Made by a program: the position numbers and the translations under genes. From Janthinobacterium sp. FW305-129 (GTDB taxonomy: Bacteria > Pseudomonadota > Gammaproteobacteria > Burkholderiales > Burkholderiaceae_D): 64,000 nucleotides of DNA. A model generated the notes under the pieces. That model was not told where the DNA came from. It made no database searches and saw only the letters and a program-made list of their open reading frames with translations. Where the stretch lies: the NCBI RefSeq assembly GCF_020858115.1, contig NZ_JACYMM010000001.1, positions 310,001 through 374,000 of the forward strand, given 5' to 3'. Below are positions 54,513 to 62,804 of the stretch, one piece after another. Positions within the stretch are counted from its first letter, which is position 1. Every line of letters begins with the position of its first letter.

Positions 54513-55694
54513 ATGGCCGCCATGAACAACGATCTGTCCGCTGCCGAGGCTGCGCGCCTCTTGAACGTCAGCCTGCCCACCCTGTATTCCTACGTGAGCC
54601 GGGGTTTGCTCGCTTCCGTCAGCAATGGGGCATCGCGCCGCAAGCGCTATCCGCGGGAAGACGTGCTGCGCCTGGCGGCGCGCAAGAACGATGCCAAACG
54701 CGGTGGCCAGACGGCCATGGCGGCCATAAACTGGGGCTTGCCCGTGCTGGAGACGCGGATTTCCCATATTCTCGATGGACGGTTGCTGTACCGGGGCTGC
54801 GATGCGACGGCATTGGCCGAATCCGCAACGCTGGAGGCTGCCGCCGGCCTGCTGTGGGACGACAACGCGAGCGACTATTTTCAGCAGGACGCGCCTGCCC
54901 TGCCGCCAGGGCTGGCCGGCGCGCCGGACGGGCCGCCGCTGGCGCGCGCCATGCTCGCCCTGGCCATGCTGGCGACAGCGGACATGGCACACTCGCTGCC
55001 ATCCGGCCCCGCCCTGATGCGCATCCTGGCCGCCGCCTTGCTCCGGACGGCGCCGTCCGCCTTGCCGCTGCACCTGCAGCTGGCCCGGGCGTGGCAAGCC
55101 GACGCGGAGCAAACAGAATTGATCCGCGCCGCGCTGATATTGCTGGCCGACCATGAATTGAATGCATCGACCTTTGCCGTGCGCTGCGTCGCCTCGACGG
55201 GCGCCAGCCTGCCCGCCGCGCTGATGGCCGGGCTGGCGGCCTTGTCCGGCGACAAGCACGGCGGCGGCAGCGCGGCGGCCCGGCGCATGTTGACGCAGGC
55301 GCTGGCCGCACCAGACGCCGGGGCCGCCATCGTCGCCTGTTACAAGACCGTCGCGCCGGAATTCGCCGGATTTGGCCACCCGCTGTATCCAGGCGGCGAC
55401 CCGCGCGCAGCGTATCTGCTGGAAATCCTGTCGAGAATGGCGCACGAGAAACCGGAACTGGCCGCCATCCTGGCCGTTTGCGCGGCGGCGGGCCAGTTGC
55501 TCGATGCGCGCCCGAATGCCGACCTGGCGCTGGCCGCGATGGAACTGGCGTTCGGCTGGCCCGAGGGCGCGGGCATGGTGGTGTTTGCGCTGGCCCGCTC
55601 GGCAGGCTGGATCGCGCATGCCGCCGAGCAAGCGGACAGCGCGGCCCTGATCCGTCCGCGCGCACGCTACGTGGGGCGCCATCAGCGCGATTAA
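54513..55694 (+). CDS. Citrate-synthase-like protein with N-terminal helix-turn-helix
   Basis: 393 residues. Residues 6-60 form a MerR/excisionase-type helix-turn-helix (LSAAEAARLLNVSLPTLYSYVSRGLL...RRKRYPREDVLRLAARK). The rest is a citrate synthase fold in which the catalytic residues appear intact: His249 (DKHGGGS), His289 (GFGHPLYPGGDPR) and Asp337 (NADLALAAM), plus Arg in RSAGWIAH. The combined protein could be a metabolic enzyme that binds DNA or a regulator that senses oxaloacetate or an acyl-CoA. Housekeeping GltA lacks such a domain. Confidence 0.9.
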   Translation: MAAMNNDLSAAEAARLLNVSLPTLYSYVSRGLLASVSNGASRRKRYPREDVLRLAARKNDAKRGGQTAMAAINWGLPVLETRISHILDGRLLYRGCDATALAESATLEAAAGLLWDDNASDYFQQDAPALPPGLAGAPDGPPLARAMLALAMLATADMAHSLPSGPALMRILAAALLRTAPSALPLHLQLARAWQADAEQTELIRAALILLADHELNASTFAVRCVASTGASLPAALMAGLAALSGDKHGGGSAAARRMLTQALAAPDAGAAIVACYKTVAPEFAGFGHPLYPGGDPRAAYLLEILSRMAHEKPELAAILAVCAAAGQLLDARPNADLALAAMELAFGWPEGAGMVVFALARSAGWIAHAAEQADSAALIRPRARYVGRHQRD

Positions 55695-55703
55695 AATAGT
55701 CGC

Positions 55704-55734
55704 TTGATTTATTACGCATACGTAGTAGTATACT
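55704..55734 (+). promoter_or_regulatory. Promoter and dyad before the MarR gene
   Basis: TTGATT (55704-55709) and TATACT (55729-55734) surround an imperfect 18-bp dyad (55710-55727, TATTACGCATACGTAGTA; 14 of 18 positions symmetric). It is placed for auto-repression. The start codon lies 5 bp after the -10. Confidence 0.6.
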
Positions 55735-55738
55735 CCGC

Positions 55739-56233
55739 ATGCGTACCAATACCTCCCCCCAATCCGACCTCCCCGATACAGCAACTGCCTGCCCGCTGGG
55801 CGAGCGTTCGCCGCGCCTGTTCAATCTGCTCAACCTGGCGCGCCAGAACTTATTTCGCTCGGCCGATGCCGTGTTTAGCAGCGAACTGGGATTTTCCGGC
55901 ACGCAAGTGGTCGCCCTGTTTGCCCTGAAGGGCGAAGAAGGCTGCCAATTGAAGGATCTGGGGCGGGCGCTGCAGCTGAAAAACTCGGCCGTCACGGGCC
56001 TGGTGGCGCGCATGGAAGAAAACGGCCTGATCGTGCGCGGCCAGTCGGCGCTTGATGCGCGCGCCGGCACCCTGCACATGTCGGCCAGGGGCGGCGAGGT
56101 GCTGGCCGCCGCCCTGCCCCTGCTCGACAGCCTGAATGAACAACTGAAAGCGGGTTTCAGCGAGGAAGAACTGGCCATCGTCGCCCGCTTCCTGCTGCAC
56201 GCCTCGCGCCTGCGTTTTGCGCAGGACGTCTGA
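55739..56233 (+). CDS. MarR-family transcriptional regulator
   Basis: 164 residues. The wHTH contains SRLFNLLNLARQNLFRSADAVFSSELGFSGTQVVALFAL, then LKDLGRALQLKNSAVTGLVARMEENGLIVRG and the wing ARAGTLHMSARG. It lacks a ribosome binding site and its ATG is close to the -10, so a leaderless message is possible. It is followed after 28 bp by a hotdog thioesterase, which it probably controls with itself. Confidence 0.92.
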   Translation: MRTNTSPQSDLPDTATACPLGERSPRLFNLLNLARQNLFRSADAVFSSELGFSGTQVVALFALKGEEGCQLKDLGRALQLKNSAVTGLVARMEENGLIVRGQSALDARAGTLHMSARGGEVLAAALPLLDSLNEQLKAGFSEEELAIVARFLLHASRLRFAQDV

Positions 56234-56261
56234 CCGATCCCCACCCACCACAGGAGTTACC

Positions 56262-56714
56262 ATGCACCCCAACGACATGACCGGCTTGCAACTGATGCAA
56301 GCTTTCGCGCAAGGCCTGTTCCCCCGGCCCGGCATTTCCAAGACCATGCCCATGGATGCGCATACGATCGAGCACGGCCGCGTGATCTTCACGGCCACGG
56401 CGAATGAAAACCACACGAATCCCATGGGCGGCGTGCATGGCGGTTTCGCTGCCACCGTGCTCGACACGGTCACGGGCTGCGCCACGCACACTGTCTTGCC
56501 GGCCGGCGAAAGCTATGGCACGACGGACCTGAACATCAAGATGTGCCGTCCCCTGCCCTTCAACGTGACGGTCTTTGCGGAAGGCAAAGTCATCAATGCG
56601 GGACGCAACCTGGTCATTTCCGAAGGCACGATCCGCGACGAAGCGGGTAAAGTCTACGCGCACGCGACGGCCACCTGCATGATCATCCGCCCCAGGGAAC
56701 AAGCGGCCGCATGA
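56262..56714 (+). CDS. PaaI-family hotdog thioesterase
   Basis: 150 residues from ATG 56262, AGGAG six bases before. The hotdog pattern ENHTNPMGGVHGGFAATVLDTVTGCATHTVLPAGES, with the catalytic Asn/Gly/Glu-like loop in NPMGGVHGGF and the strand YGTTDLNIKMCRPL, is typical of acyl-CoA thioesterases of the PaaI/YigI group. It hydrolyses acyl- or aryl-CoA in the cytoplasm and is probably in an operon with the MarR gene upstream. Confidence 0.93.
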   Translation: MHPNDMTGLQLMQAFAQGLFPRPGISKTMPMDAHTIEHGRVIFTATANENHTNPMGGVHGGFAATVLDTVTGCATHTVLPAGESYGTTDLNIKMCRPLPFNVTVFAEGKVINAGRNLVISEGTIRDEAGKVYAHATATCMIIRPREQAAA

Positions 56715-56796
56715 TACGGCCCGGCATTAGTTTGTGCAGTTTTCAGCTGTATCGACATTCAGAAAGGTTGGAATTTTGCATGAAAGGCACCATCGA

Positions 56797-57768
56797 ATGG
56801 ATTTCCATGTAAGCGCTAAATCCTATAATTGCTACGGCGGTCACACGACGTTGTCTCCGATTGGGGATTTTCTTCTGGCGGGAGGTGGCAGTTTTGGCGA
56901 CGCGATTAAGGAAATTGCAGTCACGCTTCACTTTGGAGACTCTGGTCCGGCAAAGAAGACCTTGGAATCGCTCCTGGAGACGCACAATAGTTTCCGCTCA
57001 ACGCTACCCAAGATCACTTATCGAAGAGCAAAGGGCAAGGTCGAGATCGATATCGCCAGCGAATTGATGGAAGGTCGGGACTGGACGCGCTCTCCAACAT
57101 TGTCTTTGCCACTTTTTAAGGCAGGTGTTGATGAAGTCATCCATGCACTCGGGCTATTGCGAACGCGATTGAAGCGCACCGATGATTTCAGCCTGGAGCG
57201 ATTTCTAGACCACTGTGAAGCCGCCAAGAAACGCGTCCCGCATTCGGGCGAAGCTCTGCAACTCCTTGCATCGGGGCTGGAGGCAGCAGCACAAGCCCGG
57301 CGTGATGCAATGTCACCCTGGGAGGCGTTGGGAATTGATTGGGAGGACTTTCATCCCAAAGCACGCGAAATTCTCGATGATCCATTTTTTTGGAGCTGCG
57401 CGGATGATTTCTCGCCGAACGGCAATGATACTGGAGCCGATCTTCTGGAGAGCTATCGCGATTGGCGCAAGACGCACAAGGATGTCATGCCAATTCGATT
57501 CCTTGAGAAACTGGCAAGGCAGTGGGGATACTCCGACATCAACGCCATGGACGATGATGTGCGCTGCGAAGCGTCGATTGCTCTCGCATTTGCCGATATC
57601 AAGCTAAGAGCGGCATGCGACCAGCAGGCGCGACAACTGGCATTGGACTGTATTGGGCAGCAAAGAGCCCGGGCGCTGGCCGCCGGGAACTGGTCTCATC
57701 GCGAAGAAAAGCTCAATGCGTTGAATCAGATCGAAGCAAAGTTACAGCAAATTTCACTGTCAACTTAA
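56797..57768 (+). CDS. YfeS-like protein, immunity-like N-terminal region
   Basis: 323 residues from ATG 56797 with AAAGG before it. The C-terminal 120 residues (DWEDFHPKAREILDDPFFWSCADDFSPNGNDTGADLLESYRDWRKTH) match the E. coli YfeS domain, here starting near residue 195. The N-terminal half (VSAKSYNCYGGHTTLSPIGDFLLAGGGSFGDAIKEIAV) is of unknown fold. YfeS relatives occur near polymorphic toxins. No toxin is recognised here. Confidence 0.75.
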   Translation: MDFHVSAKSYNCYGGHTTLSPIGDFLLAGGGSFGDAIKEIAVTLHFGDSGPAKKTLESLLETHNSFRSTLPKITYRRAKGKVEIDIASELMEGRDWTRSPTLSLPLFKAGVDEVIHALGLLRTRLKRTDDFSLERFLDHCEAAKKRVPHSGEALQLLASGLEAAAQARRDAMSPWEALGIDWEDFHPKAREILDDPFFWSCADDFSPNGNDTGADLLESYRDWRKTHKDVMPIRFLEKLARQWGYSDINAMDDDVRCEASIALAFADIKLRAACDQQARQLALDCIGQQRARALAAGNWSHREEKLNALNQIEAKLQQISLST

Positions 57769-57852
57769 CTGCGGGCGGCAGCAATGGACACAAGCCGCCG
57801 GAAGCAGAGCTTGACGAACACCAGCCTGCCCCGGGCGCACCTCGCATATTTT

Positions 57853-57880
57853 ATACAACATATTGCGCAATATATTGTAT
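57853..57880. promoter_or_regulatory. Near-perfect 28-bp dyad before the S41 peptidase-marR operon
   Basis: Thirteen of fourteen base pairs are symmetric about 57866/57867; only 57859/57874 differ. The AT-rich core around TTGCGCAA is typical of MarR or TetR operators. It lies 33 bp before the peptidase start, in the promoter zone. Confidence 0.85.
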
Positions 57881-57912
57881 GATCGGCTTTCACCGTGGGG
57901 GGGAACATTAGA

Positions 57913-59244
57913 ATGCGCTATCACTTATGTCTGCTTCAAACGCTGTCGGCACTGTCCATCGTCTGCGCATCAAGCGCTTTTGCCGAGGCACCGGGCATCT
58001 CGCGAGACGAAAAGGGCGCGGTCATCGCCTCCCTCGATAGCGCCCTGAATGCGAACTACCCGTTTCCGGACATCGCAAGAAAAATTGCGCCGGTGCTTCA
58101 GGAGCGTCTGAAAAAGGGAGACTATGACGCGGCGGCCACGAAGGCTGAGTTTGCGGGCAAGCTGACCGACGATCTCGTCAAAGTCAGCGGCGACCTGCAT
58201 TTTTTCGTCGGTGCCGACGCGAAGTGGATCGCCGAATTCAAGGCGAAGGCCGATCCGGCGCTCAAGGCCAGTATACGAAAAGAAGAATCGCGCAGGCTGG
58301 AGGAAACCAATTTCGGTTTCGACGAGGTCGCCCGCCTGAAGGGAAATATCGGTTATATACGGTTCAGCTATTTTGCCGATCCCGAGCTTGCCTATGATAC
58401 GGCCGCGTCCGTTATGCGTTTCGTCGGCAATACGGATGCCGTTATCATCGATTTGCGCTATAACAATGGCGGACATCTGGAAATGGCGCAATTCCTGGCG
58501 AGCTATTTCTTTTCCAGCGAGAAAGACCAGCTGCTCTTCGACTATTATTATAATGAGGATGGCAAGCGTATCCAGCGCGGGCAATGGGTGCTGCCGGGCT
58601 TGCCGGGCAAGCGCATGGTGGACAAGCCCGTCTATATCCTGACCGGCTCCACGTCGTTTTCCTCCGCAGAATGGTTTTCCTATGCGATGAAGAAGCTCGG
58701 GCGCGCAACCCTGATCGGGGAGCGGACCGCCGGCGGTGCGCATCCGGTCGCGCGCAAGCCGCTCAACGACGATTTTTTCGTGCAAGTGCCGATCGGTCAG
58801 ATCCAGGATCCCGTGGACCATGGCGATTTCGAAGGAACCGGCGTGCAACCCGATATCGCCAGCCCCTCGATTCGCGCGCTGCCGCTGGCGCACAAGCTGG
58901 CGCTTGAAAATCTGGCGAAGAACGATGAGGCCAGGCGAACCGAACTGGCCTGGCTGCTCCCCAGCTTGACGGCAGCGATCGAGCGCCCGCACGCCGATGC
59001 CCGGATGCTGGCGAAAGCGGCCGGAAAATATGAAGGCCGCCAGATCATTCTGGACAATGGCACGCTCTATTATCTCTGGCGCGAACGGCTTCGGGTCGCG
59101 CTTGAGCCGATCGGCCCCAACCTGTTCGCGGTGGAAGGCGTGTCAGATTTTCGATACCGCTTGAATGTTTCAAGCGGGAAAGTGACGGAGCTGGAACGCG
59201 TGAACAAGGATGGCAGCATCCAGAGGTACAAGCGCCTTGACTAA
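57913..59244 (+). CDS. S41-family peptidase, exported
   Basis: 443 residues from ATG 57913 (MRYHLCLLQTLSALSIVCASSAFA is the signal peptide). The catalytic domain begins with GNIGYIRFSYF and IIDLRYNNGG, and the Ser nucleophile is in TSFSSAEWFSYAMK (Ser250/251), next to LIGERTAGGAHP. This is the tricorn/retinol-binding-protein-like branch, without the PDZ domain of C-terminal processing proteases. C-terminal part (about 345-443) is a beta domain. Likely a periplasmic peptidase for small peptides. Co-transcribed with the MarR gene. Confidence 0.9.
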   Translation: MRYHLCLLQTLSALSIVCASSAFAEAPGISRDEKGAVIASLDSALNANYPFPDIARKIAPVLQERLKKGDYDAAATKAEFAGKLTDDLVKVSGDLHFFVGADAKWIAEFKAKADPALKASIRKEESRRLEETNFGFDEVARLKGNIGYIRFSYFADPELAYDTAASVMRFVGNTDAVIIDLRYNNGGHLEMAQFLASYFFSSEKDQLLFDYYYNEDGKRIQRGQWVLPGLPGKRMVDKPVYILTGSTSFSSAEWFSYAMKKLGRATLIGERTAGGAHPVARKPLNDDFFVQVPIGQIQDPVDHGDFEGTGVQPDIASPSIRALPLAHKLALENLAKNDEARRTELAWLLPSLTAAIERPHADARMLAKAAGKYEGRQIILDNGTLYYLWRERLRVALEPIGPNLFAVEGVSDFRYRLNVSSGKVTELERVNKDGSIQRYKRLD

Positions 59245-59722
59245 AGAGACACTTCACCCGGCCGAGATCGATGACGCGGTGTTCCTCGGCCGCGCCGTCG
59301 AACGGCTGAGCGTCCTGATCGCCGAGCAATCCAAGACGGTCTTCGATACGATGGGGATCGTCATCCCGGTTCGCTCCTGTTCGCTGATGACTGTTCTGGC
59401 AACGCTCGGCTCGGCCTCCGCCTCGGATCTGGCGCGCGAACTCGGACATTCGCACCAGCTGGTCATGCAAAAGATACCAAAGCTGCTACGCCTGGGCCTC
59501 ATCCGGTATCGGAACGACGACCATGATGCCCGGCGACGGCTATTGATGCCCACCGATGAAGGCTTGTCGCAACTGGCGAAATTCGAGCAGTGCACGGTGC
59601 TGATACGGGCGGCCTATGCCGGCTTGTTTGCCGAGGTGGGAGACGTCAGGCAATTCGTGGACCGGGCCGCCGATGCGCTCAATGCGAGGCCGCTGGACAA
59701 GCGCATCAGTTCCCCGGGCTGA
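59210..59722 (+). CDS. MarR-family regulator of the S41 operon
   Basis: 170 residues when started at ATG 59210, or 161 from TTG 59237, which overlaps the peptidase stop by 8 bp and has AGAGG upstream. The wHTH is SLMTVLATLGSASASDLARELGHSHQLVMQKIPKLLRLGLIRYRNDDHDARRRLLMPTDEGL, with the Asp-Arg wing of MarR. It probably binds the 28-bp dyad 1.3 kb upstream and represses its own operon. Confidence 0.9.
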   Translation: MAASRGTSALTKETLHPAEIDDAVFLGRAVERLSVLIAEQSKTVFDTMGIVIPVRSCSLMTVLATLGSASASDLARELGHSHQLVMQKIPKLLRLGLIRYRNDDHDARRRLLMPTDEGLSQLAKFEQCTVLIRAAYAGLFAEVGDVRQFVDRAADALNARPLDKRISSPG

Positions 59723-59902
59723 CGGACACGGTGTCCACGTCTGCCTGGCTTGGCCAGGATGTCTGAAATACGGGGCTCCGGTTTCTCCGCTGTAGCAGTC
59801 GTCCGGCTGATACAGCATGTGCGTGTACGCGCCGCCTTGTGTCTTGTCGCTGCCGTGCCGCGCTTCTAGACTGGGGCCTTCTCCACGCTGCGACTGCCTG
59901 CC

Positions 59903-60487
59903 ATGACCGAACTTCTGCCCCTGATGAGTTATTGCTTTGTGATGTCCGCCACGCCCGGGCCCAACAACGTCATGCTGGCCACCACCGGCGCCAATTTCGG
60001 TTATCGCGGCGCGCTGCCGGTCATCCTCGGCATCCAGGCCGGCATCTTCGTGCAGACCATGCTCATGTGCGTGGGACTGGGCAGCGTGTTCGTCGCGTAC
60101 CCGATGGCGCAGCAGCTGCTGCGGATCGCGGGCGCGCTGTACCTGATGTTCCTGGCCTGGAAGCTGGCCGGCGCCTCGGTGGCGGGAAGCAGCGCGCCGA
60201 AGGCCGTGTCGTTTGCGCAGGCGGCGCTGTTTCAGGCGCTGAACCCGAAGAGCTGGCTCAAGGCGATCACCATGGCCTCGGTCTTCATGCCGGCGCAGGG
60301 CAACATGCTCGCCAGCGCGCTGCTGGTGTCCGTGACCGGCACCGTCGTGGGCACGCCGTGCAACGCCATGTGGGCGCTGTTCGGCGTCTCGATCCGCAGC
60401 GTGCTGAAAGCTCCCCGCAACCAGCGCATCTTCAATCTGGCGATGGGGGCCGTCCTGTTGGTCCTCGCCGTGACGTTTTTACGCTAG
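59903..60487 (+). CDS. LysE-family amino-acid exporter
   Basis: 194 residues, six hydrophobic helices. SATPGPNNVMLATTGANFGYRGALPVILGIQAG is the RhtB/LysE N-terminal signature; FQALNPKSWLKAI the second. It exports amino acids or related compounds from the cytoplasm. It is 9 bp ahead of a MocR gene on the same strand, with which it forms an operon. Confidence 0.94.
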   Translation: MTELLPLMSYCFVMSATPGPNNVMLATTGANFGYRGALPVILGIQAGIFVQTMLMCVGLGSVFVAYPMAQQLLRIAGALYLMFLAWKLAGASVAGSSAPKAVSFAQAALFQALNPKSWLKAITMASVFMPAQGNMLASALLVSVTGTVVGTPCNAMWALFGVSIRSVLKAPRNQRIFNLAMGAVLLVLAVTFLR

Positions 60488-60496
60488 ACTGGCACC

Positions 60497-61966
60497 ATGT
60501 TCGCCATCGACCGCTCTTCGCCTATCGCCCTCTTTAAACAGATCGAGGCCGCCTTGCGCCAGCAGATCGCGCAACGGGTCCTGCCTGGCGGGACCAGGCT
60601 GCCGTCGATCCGCCAGCTTGCCACGCAGCTCGCGGTCAGCACCAACACCGTGGTGGTGGCGTATGACAGGCTGGTGGCCGCCGGCGTCATCGATACGCAC
60701 GGCACGACGGGCTTCTTCGTCTGCGCGCCGGCTGACGCCAGCCGCGCCATTCCCGACGAGGTGGCGCTGGAAGCGGGACAGGAGCAGGAGCCGGTCTGGC
60801 TGAGCCAGCAAGTGAACGACCAGCGGCCGGGCGTGCTGCTGGCCAGCAGCGGCGCCTTGCCGCCCACCTGGCTGCAGGACGCGCTGCCGGCGACCGCCGT
60901 GCAACGCGGCCTGGCGCGCAGCGCGGCCGGCATGGCTTCGCGCTGCCCGCCGCAAGGGCTGGCCGAACTGCGCGAGCAGATCGCGCTGCTGCTGCGCGGC
61001 ATCGGCATCGCCGCGGACGCCGGCCACATCCTCACCACGTTCGGCGGCACCCATGCCATCGACCTGATCTGCCGCACCTTCCTGCAGCCCGGCGATACGG
61101 TGCTGGTGGAAGACCCCGGATACTTCCTGATGTTCGGCCGGCTGCGCCAGGATGGCGTGCGCCTGGTGCCGATTCAGCGCCGTCCCGATGGCCTCGACCT
61201 GGGCGAGCTGGAAGCGGCCTGCCGCGCGCACCGTCCGCGCCTGCTGTTCATGCAGACGGCCTTGCACAATCCCACCGGGTGGAGCAGCAGCGCCGCCAAC
61301 CTGCACAAGGTGCTGATCCTGGCGCAGCAGTATGGCTTCCTGATCGCCGAAGACGACGTGCACGGCCATTTCCAGCCGGGCCACAGCACGCGGCTGGCAT
61401 CGCTGTCCGGACTGGACGGCGTGATCTACTACTCCAGCCTGTGCAAGGCGCTGAGCCCGGCCCTGCGCATGGGCTACCTGGCCGCGGCGCCCGCCTTGCT
61501 CAAGCCGCTGATGCGTACCAAGATCCATTCCATCATGACTTTGCCTGCGCTGAACGAATACGTGCTGCTGGAAGTGCTCAAGGCCGGCAACCTGCGCAAG
61601 CACCTGGAGCGGCTGCAACGCAAGATCATGGTGGCGCGCAACGCCAGCACGCGGCAACTGAGCGCGGCCGGCGTGCTGTTCGAGCAGCCCGGCGACGCAG
61701 GCATTTTCCTGTGGGGCAGCATGCCCGCAGGGCTGGACGTGGACTTGCTGGTGCAGGACGCCTACCGCAACAAGATCCTGCTGATGCGCGGCGCCGCGTT
61801 CTCGGCCAACGACACGCCCGACCAGCACATCCGCTTCAACGTCGCCTTCAGCCAGCATCCGCGCGTAAGCGCCTACCTGGAAGAACGCCTGCGCGCCGTG
61901 GCTGGCGCGCGCTCAAGCCTGGCCCGCGCCAGCGCCGCCGCCGGCATCGCGCGCAAGGATGCTTAA
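60497..61966 (+). CDS. MocR-type (GntR-aminotransferase) regulator
   Basis: 489 residues. The N-terminal GntR winged helix (KQIEAALRQQIAQRVLPGGTRLPSIRQLATQLAVSTNTVVVAYDRL, about 10-70) is joined by a linker to a class-I aminotransferase fold with the PLP Lys317 in SSLCKALSPALRMGYL, GGTHAIDLICRTFL and NPTGW. As in PdxR or GabR, PLP and an amino compound likely tune DNA binding. It starts 9 bp after the lysE-like gene, so the pair probably senses and exports an amino acid. Confidence 0.94.
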   Translation: MFAIDRSSPIALFKQIEAALRQQIAQRVLPGGTRLPSIRQLATQLAVSTNTVVVAYDRLVAAGVIDTHGTTGFFVCAPADASRAIPDEVALEAGQEQEPVWLSQQVNDQRPGVLLASSGALPPTWLQDALPATAVQRGLARSAAGMASRCPPQGLAELREQIALLLRGIGIAADAGHILTTFGGTHAIDLICRTFLQPGDTVLVEDPGYFLMFGRLRQDGVRLVPIQRRPDGLDLGELEAACRAHRPRLLFMQTALHNPTGWSSSAANLHKVLILAQQYGFLIAEDDVHGHFQPGHSTRLASLSGLDGVIYYSSLCKALSPALRMGYLAAAPALLKPLMRTKIHSIMTLPALNEYVLLEVLKAGNLRKHLERLQRKIMVARNASTRQLSAAGVLFEQPGDAGIFLWGSMPAGLDVDLLVQDAYRNKILLMRGAAFSANDTPDQHIRFNVAFSQHPRVSAYLEERLRAVAGARSSLARASAAAGIARKDA

Positions 61967-62255
61967 CAGGGTAGTGTTTATGGCACTCGGATTCCTGGCC
62001 GGCATCGCCTTCGCCATGCTGCCGCATGCGTTTGAGATCCTTGCAAAGACCAGCGTTTGTCGCGAATCATGCTCCAGCTTGCTGAAAGTCGTGTCAGTCG
62101 TCATCTATGCGGCCTTGCCGATAATGTGGGGCGGGCTTTTGGGCGTAGTGACAGGAAAGCCTCATGCAATACGCATATTGTTCACCAGTGCGCTATTCTC
62201 CCTGCTTGTCATGGCAGTATTGACCTGCTTGCTCTACAAGCAGCAACACCCATGA
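61959..62255 (+). CDS. Small membrane protein
   Basis: 98 residues, ATG 61959 overlapping the MocR stop by 8 bp. Three hydrophobic helices (residues about 5-25, 45-62 and 70-92) and two Cys (VCRESC) in the first external loop. No family is recognised. Translational coupling with MocR suggests co-expression. Confidence 0.65.
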   Translation: MLNRVVFMALGFLAGIAFAMLPHAFEILAKTSVCRESCSSLLKVVSVVIYAALPIMWGGLLGVVTGKPHAIRILFTSALFSLLVMAVLTCLLYKQQHP

Positions 62256-62405
62256 TTTTCAAGCTTTTCACTAGACAGGCACCAGGATGCTTTTTTTCTC
62301 GCTGACGGGCAAAAGAATTGGCGTATCAAGCGTTCATGTTCCCTGCTCCTCGATTGGCTGCCCGGACTTGAGCAAGGTGAGGCGCATCCTGTTTGAGGAG
62401 GTCGA

Positions 62406-62738
62406 GTGAAACGCATAGGCTTGTCGCTCGGCTTTCTCATTGCCGGACTATTGACAACCTGGGCTGCATTGGTCGCTGGCAGTCACATGTCGTTCAGGTT
62501 TCATTTCAAGCTACTGCACCGTGACGCGGGAGCTTGCTACGAAATTGGGCCGTGTTCGGTGCCCTGGTGGGTCATTGCCGCGCTGGTAGCCTATCTTCTT
62601 GGCCCATCGTTCATTTTTACGGTGACGGGATGGCTTAGCGCACGGCCCGGCGTTACCGCATTAAAAAAACTGCGCAGACTCTTGCTGCTGACCGTCCTTA
62701 CCGTTCTCCTGTATCTGCTGGGGTATGCCATCAGTTGA
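62406..62738 (+). CDS. Small membrane protein
   Basis: 110 residues from GTG 62406, GAGGAGG five bases upstream. Three hydrophobic segments (about 5-25, 53-75 and 88-108), with CYEIGPCSVPWW between the first two. It resembles in size and Cys spacing the preceding small membrane protein, so the two may be diverged neighbours. No family is recognised. Confidence 0.65.
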   Translation: MKRIGLSLGFLIAGLLTTWAALVAGSHMSFRFHFKLLHRDAGACYEIGPCSVPWWVIAALVAYLLGPSFIFTVTGWLSARPGVTALKKLRRLLLLTVLTVLLYLLGYAIS

Positions 62739-62804
62739 ATGGTCAACGCAACCCACTGTTCAAACCCTTGCCGGCGCGCCGCCGCAAGCTGCTGCCGCGC
62801 AGCC

